A DNA stretch of 10,665 nt from Ignavibacteriales bacterium (GCA_020059785.1 JAGVBL010000403.1:1-10665), one strand, 5' to 3'. Shown: positions 1 to 6,542, numbered from the stretch's first letter. The notes: generated by a model not told the origin, from the sequence alone. Made by a program: numbers and translations.

Positions 1-33
1 CAAAAAATTGAAATCCGGATAACCGGGTTGTAA
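1..33 (+). CDS. Possible 3' tail of an upstream gene
   Basis: Frame 1 is open from the first base to a TAA at 31-33 and reads QKIEIRITGL. Such alternating hydrophobic and charged residues could be a terminal beta-strand. Ten codons are too few to identify a protein or to exclude chance. The rest of the leader up to base 144 is AT-rich and shows no gene. Confidence 0.2.
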   Translation, partial: QKIEIRITGL

Positions 34-144
34 AACTTAATAAGGGAATGGAAAACCAATTTATAAAAAGCCATCATCTAAATAACTTGTAAATTCTGCT
101 AAACTGTTTATTTTGCTATCAGAAAAAATTATCTCTAACCCTAA

Positions 145-942
145 ATGAATAATGGCTTCCATTTAAAGAGTATTCCAAGAAACAGAATAGCAACATTCGA
201 TATTCTCTCCTTAGGAATACTTAAACATCACATAAGCGCACTTCTTGAATTTGATGTTACTGAAAGCAGAAAAAGACTCAAAGAGCTCAGAAGAAATGGA
301 ACAAACATTTCTTTTAATGCATGGCTGGTAAAGGTTATAGCCGCTGTTCTTCAGATGCATCCCGAAGCTGCCGCCTATCTCTTCAACAAAAAGAAACTTA
401 TTCTATTCAACAATATTAATATTTCCTTTCTGGTCGAAAAAAATATTAATGGGAATTTTGTTCCAATTCCTGTTGTCCTGGAAAAAGCAAATATTAAAAG
501 TGCTCTGGAATTATCAAAGGAAATTGAAGATTCAAAAAACATACAATTGTCTGCCGAAGAGATTGTATTAAAAAAAAGAGCGACATTACCGGAGAGAATG
601 TATTACTATCTACCGGGATTTATAAGAAGAGCTATCTGGAAAATAATGCTTAACAAACCGAAATTCGTTTATAAAAAAATGGGGAATGCTTCTATTACTT
701 CAATAGGGATGATAGGAAAAATTAACGGCTGGTTTATACACAAATCCGTACACCCGATTTCGTTCGGAATAGGATCGATAATTAAAAAACCGGTTGTTAT
801 TGAAAATGAAATTAAGATTAGAGAAATATTAAATATGACAATCCTTGTAGATCACGATGTAATCGATGGCGCACCGATGGTCAGATTATTAAATGATCTT
901 ACAAAGTATATTGAGTCCGGCGAATTTATTGAAACGACCTGA
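145..942 (+). CDS. Stand-alone 2-oxoacid dehydrogenase acyltransferase (E2) catalytic-domain protein
   Basis: This 265-residue protein resembles the catalytic domain of E2 subunits, which pass an acyl group between lipoamide and CoA. The clearest evidence is the C-terminal motif at residues 236-242 (DHDVIDG). H237 and D241 have the spacing of the E2 active-site His and Asp (DHRxxDG). Further E2-like segments are a start with basic residues followed by ATFDI, an 'ISFNAWLVKVIAAVL' helix (55-69), and 'SITSIGMIG' (183-191), like the TxxNxG strand of E2. The usual lipoyl and peripheral-subunit-binding domains are absent; full E2 chains are around 400 residues or more, and nothing upstream encodes them. 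Residues 143-180 form a basic, aromatic insertion (RMYYYLPGFIRRAIWKIM) that could touch a membrane. No E1 or E3 gene is nearby, so the substrate is unknown; a CoA-dependent acyltransferase role is an inference. No clear Shine-Dalgarno precedes the ATG. Confidence 0.8.
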   Translation: MNNGFHLKSIPRNRIATFDILSLGILKHHISALLEFDVTESRKRLKELRRNGTNISFNAWLVKVIAAVLQMHPEAAAYLFNKKKLILFNNINISFLVEKNINGNFVPIPVVLEKANIKSALELSKEIEDSKNIQLSAEEIVLKKRATLPERMYYYLPGFIRRAIWKIMLNKPKFVYKKMGNASITSIGMIGKINGWFIHKSVHPISFGIGSIIKKPVVIENEIKIREILNMTILVDHDVIDGAPMVRLLNDLTKYIESGEFIETT

Positions 943-966
943 TCTCATTCTAAATTGAGAGATCAG
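939..966 (+). terminator. Possible terminator after the acyltransferase
   Basis: CTGATCTC (939-946) and GAGATCAG (959-966) form a perfect 8-bp stem around a 12-nt loop, and the acyltransferase stop TGA (940-942) sits in the left arm. The following sequence is T-rich but interrupted (ccaaatttatttt), so termination may be weak. The position right at the gene end supports the call. Confidence 0.45.
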
Positions 967-1020
967 CCAAATTTATTTTGCCATATTTAAAAATAATTAG
1001 ATTGCTGATAAAACATAATC

Positions 1021-2375
1021 GTGAATTCAAAACGCATAAGAGTATTACAGGATGGAATTAGCAAATCCGGTCCGGTAATTTACTGGATGCAGCGGGATCA
1101 GCGTGCGCATGATAACTGGGCGTTACTTTTGCTTAGCAACAAGCAATAGAACTAAATGAACCGCTAATTGTTGTTTTTAATCTTGTTCAGGATTTCCTTG
1201 AAGCTACAATCCGTCAATACGGTTATATGATTAAAGGATTGCATGAAGTTGAATCAGAACTCAGCAAGCATAACATTCCCTTTGTAATTACTACCGGTGA
1301 TGCCGGCGACGAGATCCCAAAATTTGTAGATTCGATTAATGCGTCTTTGCTTGTTACAGATTTCAATCCTCTAAAAATTGTTAGAAGTTGGAAGAAATCT
1401 GTGGCGGAAAAAATTTCAATTCCATTTCATGAGGTTGATGCTCATAACATTGTTCCATGTCATTCCGCATCAGACAAACAGGAATTTGCAGCATATACAA
1501 TCCGTCCTAAAATCCTAAAATTACTTCCAGAGTTTTTAGATGAATTCCCCATTCTGCAGAAAATGAAAACCACAGTTTCTGTAAATAAAACTTAATGGGA
1601 TCAGGTCTATAAGTCACTAAAGATCAATTATGATGTTAACGAAGTTGATTGGTTAATTCCGGGTGAAAGTGCGGCTCATAAAGTTCTTCAACAATTTATA
1701 ACGCATAAATTAGAGCGCTATAGCTCGGATAGAAATTCACCTACAGAGGATGCTCAATCGTACTTATCACCTTACTTTCACTTCGGACAAATCTCTCCTC
1801 AGCGCGTTGCACTTGCTGTTCAGCCGATTACCGAACATGTTGAATCCCACAAAGCATTTTTAGAGGAGATGATCATTCGCCGAGAACTATCCGATAATTT
1901 CTGCTACTTTAATAAGAACTACGATTCATTCGAAGGTTTTCATCCATGGGCACAGGAGTCGTTAAATCTTCACAGAAAAGATAAGCGGGATTACATCTAC
2001 ACATTGGATGAGTTTGAACACGCCAGGACGCATGATGATCTGTGGAATGCGGCACAATTGGAAATGGTTAACAAAGGTAAGATGCACGGTTATATGAGGA
2101 TGTATTGGGCTAAAAAAATTCTCGAATGGACTAAATCACCCGAAGACGCGATGCGGACAGCGATTTATCTTAACGACAAATACGAACTTGACGGGCGGGA
2201 TCCGAACGGCTACACGGGAATTTCATGGTCAATCGGTGGGGTGCATGATCGCCCCTGGTTTGAACGACCTGTCTATGGCAAAATACGTTATATGAATTAC
2301 AATGGGTGTGCTAAAAAATTTGACGTGAAGAAATATGTAGACGCTTACTTAATTCTTAAAAAACCCTCTCGCTAA
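1021..2375 (+). pseudogene. phr: Class II CPD photolyase, broken by one frameshift and two in-frame stops
   Basis: The region encodes about 450 residues matching class II deoxyribodipyrimidine photolyase, a flavoenzyme that uses light to split cyclobutane pyrimidine dimers. The N-terminus, read from GTG 1021, contains YWMQRDQRAHDNWALL. After about base 1128 homology continues in the -1 frame (QQAIELNEPLIVVFNLVQDF) to 2375, through TAG at 1134-1136 and TAA at 1593-1595. Later class II blocks are SPYFHFGQISPQRVAL, IIRRELSDNF, ARTHDDLWNAAQLEMV, KMHGYMRMYWAKKILEW, LDGRDPNGYTG and KIRYMNYNGCAKKFDV. The three tryptophans in LWNAA, YWAKK and LEW are spaced 21 and 7 apart, matching the Methanosarcina mazei class II electron-transfer triad (W360, W381, W388). 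Family length is retained, so the lesions look recent, or are sequence errors. Open fragments remain at 1227-1595 and 1869-2375; neither would be an active enzyme alone. GTG 1021 is the only sensible start, because TAA lies in frame at 1009-1011. Confidence 0.88.
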
Positions 2376-2385
2376 GAGAGGGTTT
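2361..2385. terminator. Bidirectional terminator between photolyase and thioredoxin gene
   Basis: AAACCCTCTC (2361-2370) and GAGAGGGTTT (2376-2385) form a perfect 10-bp stem with a 5-nt loop, GCTAA. The photolyase stop TAA (2373-2375) lies in the loop. Read on the minus strand, the stem ends in a run of six Ts, so it also suits the converging thioredoxin gene, whose stop is 13 bases away. Confidence 0.8.
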
Positions 2386-2397
2386 GTAAAATACAGA

Positions 2398-2907
2398 TTA
2401 TTTCTTTTTTACATTCTCTAATTCCTTCTTGAAATCATCATAGGATTTTTTCCCTTCAAGGAATGAAGTTTTCTTTCCATTCTTATCATAAATGAACGTA
2501 GCAGGTAAAGCACCGTTCCAATCTTTCTCAAGAGCATTTATTAATTCTTCATCACCTTCAAATCCGTTTACGTAAGAAACAAATTTTGCTTTTTGAGATT
2601 TTAAAAACGGAATTATTTTAGACTCAACTTCTTCAGGGAAATCTACACTGATTCCAATAAAATCAACATCCTTATATTCCTCTGCTAATTTATTTATTGC
2701 CGGGAATTCCTCTCTGCAAGGAACACACCATGTTGCCCAGAGATTAAGAAATAGCGGTTTGCCTTTTCTCTCTTTTATTATCTTTGCAAGCAACTCTTTG
2801 TTTATTGTATCAACAACTATTTTTTCATCCTGTTTTGGTTTCTCATCTGCTAAGAGAGTTAATTGCAATATGACAAAGAATGATAAAGCGAGGAATATTT
2901 TTTTCAT
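2398..2907 (-). CDS. Exported TlpA/ResA-like thiol-disulfide oxidoreductase
   Basis: This 169-residue thioredoxin-fold protein probably acts in the periplasm, reducing or exchanging disulfides on partner proteins. A signal peptide (MKKIFLALSFFVILQLTLLA, then DEKPK) is followed by a linker and the active site LWATWCVPCREEFPAI, with C61 and C64 in the WCxPC form of the TlpA/ResA/CcmG group. 'FIGISVDF' (83-90) and the cis-proline segment 'GALPATFIYDKNGK' (P135) complete the fold. All catalytic elements are present and the length is normal for the family. It is the second gene of a pair: its ATG is 2 nt past the stop of the redoxin gene, so the two are probably co-transcribed and may share a redox pathway. 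The partner is unknown: cytochrome c maturation genes are absent here, so a CcmG-type role is unsupported. A weak AAAGGG lies upstream within the end of the redoxin gene. Confidence 0.9.
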   Translation of the reverse strand: MKKIFLALSFFVILQLTLLADEKPKQDEKIVVDTINKELLAKIIKERKGKPLFLNLWATWCVPCREEFPAINKLAEEYKDVDFIGISVDFPEEVESKIIPFLKSQKAKFVSYVNGFEGDEELINALEKDWNGALPATFIYDKNGKKTSFLEGKKSYDDFKKELENVKKK

Positions 2908-2909
2908 TT

Positions 2910-3479
2910 TTAGCTTACCCTTTTAATTGTACAACCGAATGCTTTTGTTTTTGTATTCGAAACTGATTTTCCGCCAAGAATTTCATCAAGAGCTGTGCGG
3001 AGATCTTTCGATTTTACATCACTCTGCTTTCTTGAATCATCAATTCTGCCATGATATAAAATTTCGAAATTACTATTCAAAACATAAACTTCCGGAGTAA
3101 CAGATGCAGCAAATTTATCGGCAATAATATTTTTATCATCTTTTAAGATTGGGAACTGAAGGTTATTCTCTTTTGCATGCTGTTTAATTTCTTCAACACT
3201 CTCCTGCTTATTAGAGTTGATACCTACGAAGGCAATTCCTTTGTCTTTGTAATCATTATAAACTTCTGCCATTCTGGAATTATAGTCGTTGGAAATGGGG
3301 CATTGAGTTGCAACAAAAATTATTACAATTGCTTTTGAATCTTTGAAATCGCTAAGCTGATGTTCCTTACCATTGTAATCCTTCAGCTTGAAATTTTCTA
3401 CTTTAGTAACATCACCTGCGTATAAAAGTGATGAGACAAGTAAGAGGACAGAAACAAATAATCTATTCAGTTTTTTCAT
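2910..3479 (-). CDS. Exported redoxin / AhpC-TSA-type thioredoxin-fold protein with one active-site cysteine
   Basis: This 189-residue protein has an N-terminal signal peptide (MKKLNRLFVSVLLLVSSLLYAG) and a redoxin fold. The strand 'AIVIIFVATQCPISNDYNSRM' carries C60 in a TQCPIS motif where thioredoxins have CxxC. 'IAFVGINSNK' and the cis-proline segment 'SVTPEVYVLNSNFEILYHGRIDD' (P129) follow. This pattern fits the redoxin/AhpC-TSA family, often called thioredoxin family or peroxiredoxin-like. A second cysteine, C183, lies in a C-terminal AFGCTIKR tail after a flexible NTKTK stretch, and could act as a resolving cysteine. Peroxide reduction or thiol exchange in the periplasm is likely but not proven. 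It is the first gene of a two-gene unit with the TlpA-like protein. The ATG is well supported by a strong AGGAGA Shine-Dalgarno at 3486-3491. The apparent promoter contains a palindrome, suggesting repressor or activator control. Confidence 0.85.
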   Translation of the reverse strand: MKKLNRLFVSVLLLVSSLLYAGDVTKVENFKLKDYNGKEHQLSDFKDSKAIVIIFVATQCPISNDYNSRMAEVYNDYKDKGIAFVGINSNKQESVEEIKQHAKENNLQFPILKDDKNIIADKFAASVTPEVYVLNSNFEILYHGRIDDSRKQSDVKSKDLRTALDEILGGKSVSNTKTKAFGCTIKRVS

Positions 3480-3514
3480 TTATTTTCTCCTGATTTGTTA
3501 TTTATTGAGTGGCA

Positions 3515-3544
3515 AAGATATTTATCAAATATCTATTTTGTCAA
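3515..3544 (-). promoter_or_regulatory. Candidate promoter of the redoxin pair
   Basis: On the minus strand a consensus -35 box TTGACA (3544-3539) is followed after 18 bases by TATCTT (3520-3515), a 4/6 match to the -10 consensus. Transcription would start about 25-30 bases before the AGGAGA ribosome site. The spacer is 1 base longer than ideal and largely filled by a palindrome, as in regulated promoters. I assume a primary sigma factor with E. coli-like boxes. Confidence 0.5.
3516..3534. promoter_or_regulatory. Operator-like perfect palindrome in the redoxin promoter
   Basis: AGATATTT (3516-3523), spacer ATC, AAATATCT (3527-3534) form a perfect 8-3-8 inverted repeat. It lies between the -35 and -10 boxes, overlapping the -10, where a bound dimeric regulator would block RNA polymerase. 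Being AT-rich and near but not identical to several known classes (Fur/PerR-like, Rrf2-like), the regulator cannot be named. Confidence 0.5.
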
Positions 3545-3674
3545 ACAGATTCGACAGGATAAAGTTCCAAAAAATTATGACTAAATTCTACCTGTAAGTT
3601 GCTTTTGAACCAACTGGAACATGAAATCGTTTTCATAATTAATTATTATCAACCATATATAGGAAGAGGCCGAA

Positions 3675-5141
3675 ATGAAAAATAAATTATCATTAATCAT
3701 CATTTCTCTTTTTCTAATATCCGGGTGCAATTCTTCAAACGCACAATTACAATTAATACCCGCATTCCCAAATCTAAGTTTTGAACAACCGGTGGATATA
3801 CAACATTCCGGCGATGGCTCAAACCGCTTATTTGTTGTATCACAACCGGGTATTATTTATGTATTCGAGAATGATAATAACACAACTATAAAAAAAGTAT
3901 TCCTTGATATTAGGGATAAAGTTTTATTCGGCGGTGAACAGGGATTACTCGGTCTTGCTTTTCATCCTGATTATAAAACCAACGGTTACTTTTATATAAA
4001 CTACACAACAAGTAACCCACGGAGAAGTATTGTTTCAAGGTTTAAAGTAAGTAATAACGACCCCAATGTTGCAGATAGAAATAGTGAATTAGTTTTACTG
4101 ACAGTTGATCAACCTTATTCAAATCATAACGGCGGACAAACATCATTTGGTCCGGACGGCTACCTTTATATTTCGTTTGGTGACGGCGGCTCCGGAGGCG
4201 ACCCTCAAAACTATGCACAGAACCTGAGATCATTATTAGGTAAAATTCTACGCATTGATGTAAATAAAACTTTCGGAAATTTGAATTACAGTATCCCCGA
4301 TGATAACCCTTACAAAGGAAATACAAATGGATTGCGAGAAGAAATTTATGCCTGGGGATTAAGAAACGTCTGGCGCTTCAGTTTCGATAACTCTACCAAT
4401 AAATTATGGGCTGCCGATGTTGGACAAAATGCATGGGAAGAAATCAACATAATTGAAAATGGCAAAAACTATGGCTGGCGGATTATGGAGGGGAAACATT
4501 GCTTCAATCCGCCGAGTAATTGTAATACCACGAATTTAACAATGCCAATCTGGGAATACGGGCACGACAGTCAGGGTGGTTATTCTGTAACCGGGGGATT
4601 TGTTTACCGTGGTCCATCGGCTTCAGAGTTATCCGGTAAATATATTTATGGTGATTTTGTTTCCGGCAACATCTGGGCATTAGAGCTAAAGGGTGATAAC
4701 GCAAATAATCAACTTTTATTCTCTACCAATCATAGTATTTCAACTTTCGGAATAGATGAGAACAACGAATTATATTTTGCAAACTATAATACGGGTAAGC
4801 TATATAAATTTAGAGGAACAACAACTAAAGTGGGCAGTAATTATTTGCCCGGAGAATATCGACTCTTTCAAAATTTCCCAAATCCTTTTAATCCAACAAC
4901 TAACATCAGTTTTTCAATTCCCCGGGAAAGTTTTGTATCTCTAAAGATTTATGACTCACTGGGTAAAGAGGCGGCAAATCTGGTTAATGAATTAATGTCT
5001 GCCGGTTATTATAATGTAGAATTCAATAGCGAAGGTAAAAATTTAGCAAGCGGAATTTACTTTTATACACTTATTGTTACCGGATTAACAGGTTTGGCAA
5101 ATAGTTTTACACAAACCAAAAAGTTTGTTCTGATGAAATAA
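3675..5141 (+). CDS. PQQ-dependent sugar dehydrogenase (glucose/sorbosone dehydrogenase family), lipobox plus T9SS sorting domain
   Basis: This 488-residue exported enzyme probably oxidises aldose sugars with PQQ as cofactor. Residues about 25-380 form the six-bladed propeller of the GSDH/YliI family: PVDIQHSGDGSNRLFVV, EQGLLGLAFHPDY, SNHNGGQTSFGPDGYLYISFGDGG, LLGKILRIDV, WGLRNVWRFSFD, ADVGQNAWEEINII, YGWRIMEG, and VTGGFVYRG...YIYGDFVSGNIW. H151 in NHNGG corresponds to the catalytic His of soluble glucose dehydrogenases, and R230 lies in the conserved GLRN. The N-terminus ends in a lipobox, ISGC (C18). Residues about 392-488 are a type A T9SS sorting domain beginning LPGEYRLFQNFPNPFNP and ending with a basic KKFVLMK strand. 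So it should reach the outer surface. AGGAAGAGG (3661-3669) sits 5 nt before the ATG. No PQQ synthesis genes are in view. Confidence 0.88.
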   Translation: MKNKLSLIIISLFLISGCNSSNAQLQLIPAFPNLSFEQPVDIQHSGDGSNRLFVVSQPGIIYVFENDNNTTIKKVFLDIRDKVLFGGEQGLLGLAFHPDYKTNGYFYINYTTSNPRRSIVSRFKVSNNDPNVADRNSELVLLTVDQPYSNHNGGQTSFGPDGYLYISFGDGGSGGDPQNYAQNLRSLLGKILRIDVNKTFGNLNYSIPDDNPYKGNTNGLREEIYAWGLRNVWRFSFDNSTNKLWAADVGQNAWEEINIIENGKNYGWRIMEGKHCFNPPSNCNTTNLTMPIWEYGHDSQGGYSVTGGFVYRGPSASELSGKYIYGDFVSGNIWALELKGDNANNQLLFSTNHSISTFGIDENNELYFANYNTGKLYKFRGTTTKVGSNYLPGEYRLFQNFPNPFNPTTNISFSIPRESFVSLKIYDSLGKEAANLVNELMSAGYYNVEFNSEGKNLASGIYFYTLIVTGLTGLANSFTQTKKFVLMK

Positions 5142-5142
5142 C

Positions 5143-5603
5143 TTAATTAACGAATAGATAAACAGCACCGCTATTTTCTCCGTTATTTATTTCTGAATAA
5201 AAGGTTTCGTCCATTCGAACTTCATATGTTTTGGGATCGAGATACCGTGCAATTATCTCGAGACTATCATCTTCAAAAATTCTCAGCTTAACATAATTTA
5301 ATACATATCCATAACGCGGGTGGTAGATAAGAACAGTTTCGGAAACCGAGATAAATGCTCTATCGTTTCTAACCGTACCTTTTGCAAAATATTCAAATGT
5401 GCGGAATTCCATACCGCCTATAGGATCAGGTGCTTTTTCTTCTTTGCCATCAATAACTAATTTAGCAAGCGAATAATGAGTTACTGCTTTTACGGCTTTT
5501 CCAGATTTCAAATTTGTTAGAAGGCTTGCAAAATCTTTTAATTGTTCCGGTTGCGCAAAGCAAATAGCCGGAATTATAATATAAAGAGGAACATTTTTTT
5601 CAT
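5143..5603 (-). CDS. Small exported VirK-like protein with a one-base frameshift in its signal peptide
   Basis: The body (5511-5143 in frame) resembles the VirK family, proteins of about 145 residues of unknown function. Typical stretches are IGGMEFRTFEYFAKGTVRND, SETVLIYHPRYGYVLNYVKLRI and IIARYLDPKTYEVRMDETFY. The same frame continues upstream as IIIPAICFAQPEQLKDFASLLTNL, clearly a signal peptide end and mature start, but meets TAA at 5607-5605 with no ATG. The ATG at 5603-5601 is followed by seven As and is out of frame, stopping after MKKMFLFIL. One more A would give MKKNVPLYIIIPAICFA|QPEQ and a 153-residue protein. So the copy is frameshifted, misread, or rescued by slippage. The only in-frame start, TTG 5511, would remove the signal peptide. 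Its stop is 1 nt from that of the sugar dehydrogenase. The VirK match is from memory. Confidence 0.6.
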
Positions 5604-5686
5604 TTTACACACTCAAAGAAAATTTCACTATTCAAAACATAATAATTACCTTTCACAGGTAAAATAAATAATACTGACAGAATTTA

Positions 5687-6184
5687 ATGAACACTTTTAA
5701 ATATTCATTTTTTGCAAAATTGATTTATAGATACGGCAACATAATTGCAACACTATTCCTTTCTGTTCACCTTATAACATCAATCGTAATGATGTTCGAG
5801 AAATGGTATTTTGTTTTTTTTGCACTCGTAAACGGATTTTTTATTTTCATTATTAACAAATACTTTTTGAAGACCTATAGATTATTCCCTTTCAAAATAA
5901 CGGCAGATAACGAAAAAATGATCTGTCAAAATTTTCTTTTCAGCAGAAAAGAGATTACAATCAATCATTCTGATATCGAAAATATAACGGGAGGGATTTT
6001 CAGCGGATTTCCTACAAGACCGATTTATATTTATGATGGCAAACAGAAAATTAAGATTGGATTTTATTCACATGTTGGAAAATTTCAGAACTTACTTACA
6101 TTGATATTAAAAAATATTCCGCAGCCATTATATAATAATCTGCTGGAAAGTATGAAGGACATGAGAATAGAGAAAAAAAAATAA
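5687..6184 (+). CDS. Two-helix membrane protein with a possible bacterial PH-like domain
   Basis: I do not recognise a named family with certainty. The 165-residue protein has two hydrophobic helices at about 18-36 (NIIATLFLSVHLITSIVMM) and 39-60 (ending FFIFIINKYF), with a short turn between. The remaining 100 residues are soluble and rich in beta-strand: FKITADNEKMICQ, RKEITINHSDIENITGG, RPIYIYDGKQKIKIGFY, then a helix FQNLLTLILKNI. This order (strand with Asn/Glu turn, 'I..sDI.nI', strand pair, C-terminal helix) resembles bacterial PH domains fused to membrane helices (bPH/YdbT-like). The tail is highly basic (RIEKKK). No function can be given. It diverges from the VirK-like gene and converges on HU. 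The ATG lacks a clear Shine-Dalgarno, and no earlier in-frame start looks better. Confidence 0.7.
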   Translation: MNTFKYSFFAKLIYRYGNIIATLFLSVHLITSIVMMFEKWYFVFFALVNGFFIFIINKYFLKTYRLFPFKITADNEKMICQNFLFSRKEITINHSDIENITGGIFSGFPTRPIYIYDGKQKIKIGFYSHVGKFQNLLTLILKNIPQPLYNNLLESMKDMRIEKKK

Positions 6185-6205
6185 GCCCACCGGAAACGAT
6201 GGGCT
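6173..6205 (-). terminator. Terminator of the HU gene (shared convergent end)
   Basis: On the minus strand AGCCCA (6205-6200) and TGGGCT (6189-6184) pair, with one more possible C-G pair inside, around a small loop. A TTATTTTTTTT tract (6183-6173) follows. Stem plus T-run is a standard intrinsic terminator, 14 bases past the HU stop. In the plus direction the T-run is poor, so it serves the membrane-protein gene less well, and it overlaps that gene's last codons. Confidence 0.7.
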
Positions 6206-6218
6206 GTTATATAACAAC

Positions 6219-6503
6219 TTATGCTTTGTAAACTAAGATAGCGTCCTTTGCTTGTTTAGCTATTCTGAATTTTACAACCTTCTTAGCTGGAATGGTAATA
6301 GTTTCACCGGTTTTAGGATTTCTGCCCTGACGTGCTTTTCTGTCGACCAAAACTAATTTTCCTAATCCAGGAAGAACGAATGACTTTTTAGCTTCTTTGT
6401 AAGCGAGTTTAACTAATTCGCCCATGAATTCACCGGCAACTTTTTTGCTAACACCGGTCTTTGATGCAAGATGAGCTAGAATTTGGCTTTTTGTCATTGC
6501 CAT
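6219..6503 (-). CDS. HU-family nucleoid DNA-binding protein
   Basis: This 94-residue protein is a typical HU/IHF-family DNA-bending protein, which works as a dimer to compact and shape DNA. The N-terminal helices (MTKSQILAHLASKTGVSKKVAGEFMGELVKLA) are followed by LPGLGKLVLVDRKARQGRNPKTGETITIPAKKVVKFR. The GRNPKTGE element (60-67) is the beta-arm, with P63 the residue that intercalates into DNA in HU and IHF. The C-terminus is KQAKDAILVYKA. It has the full family length of about 90-95. The residues between the helices and the arm (KSFVLPGLGKLVLVDRKA) replace the more usual GFGxF with GLGKL, as in many HU paralogues. AAAGGGG (6517-6511) lies 7 nt before the ATG, a strong ribosome site that decides the start over the next Met at residue 3. 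The gene has its own terminator and probably its own promoter. Confidence 0.95.
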   Translation of the reverse strand: MAMTKSQILAHLASKTGVSKKVAGEFMGELVKLAYKEAKKSFVLPGLGKLVLVDRKARQGRNPKTGETITIPAKKVVKFRIAKQAKDAILVYKA

Positions 6504-6542
6504 GATGTAACCCCTTTATTTATTGGATGTAAATTCAGACGA

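Noticed and set aside
1866..2375. Independent gene for the C-terminal photolyase fragment starting at ATG 1869
   Set aside because: GAGGAG abuts the ATG with no spacing and the sequence upstream is in-frame photolyase, so this is an internal methionine.
3388..3597. 69-codon plus-strand open frame
   Set aside because: It lies mainly antisense to the redoxin gene and its promoter, has no ribosome site and no domain-like sequence.
4042..4944. Three open frames (4042-4326 -, 4504-4704 -, 4756-4944 +) inside the sugar dehydrogenase
   Set aside because: They are in other frames of a well-supported gene, and their products are low in pattern and lack starts with ribosome sites.
5646..5662. TTACC-7-GGTAA inverted repeat between the VirK-like and membrane-protein genes
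   Set aside because: Only 5-bp arms in AT-rich DNA and no clear promoter boxes beside it.
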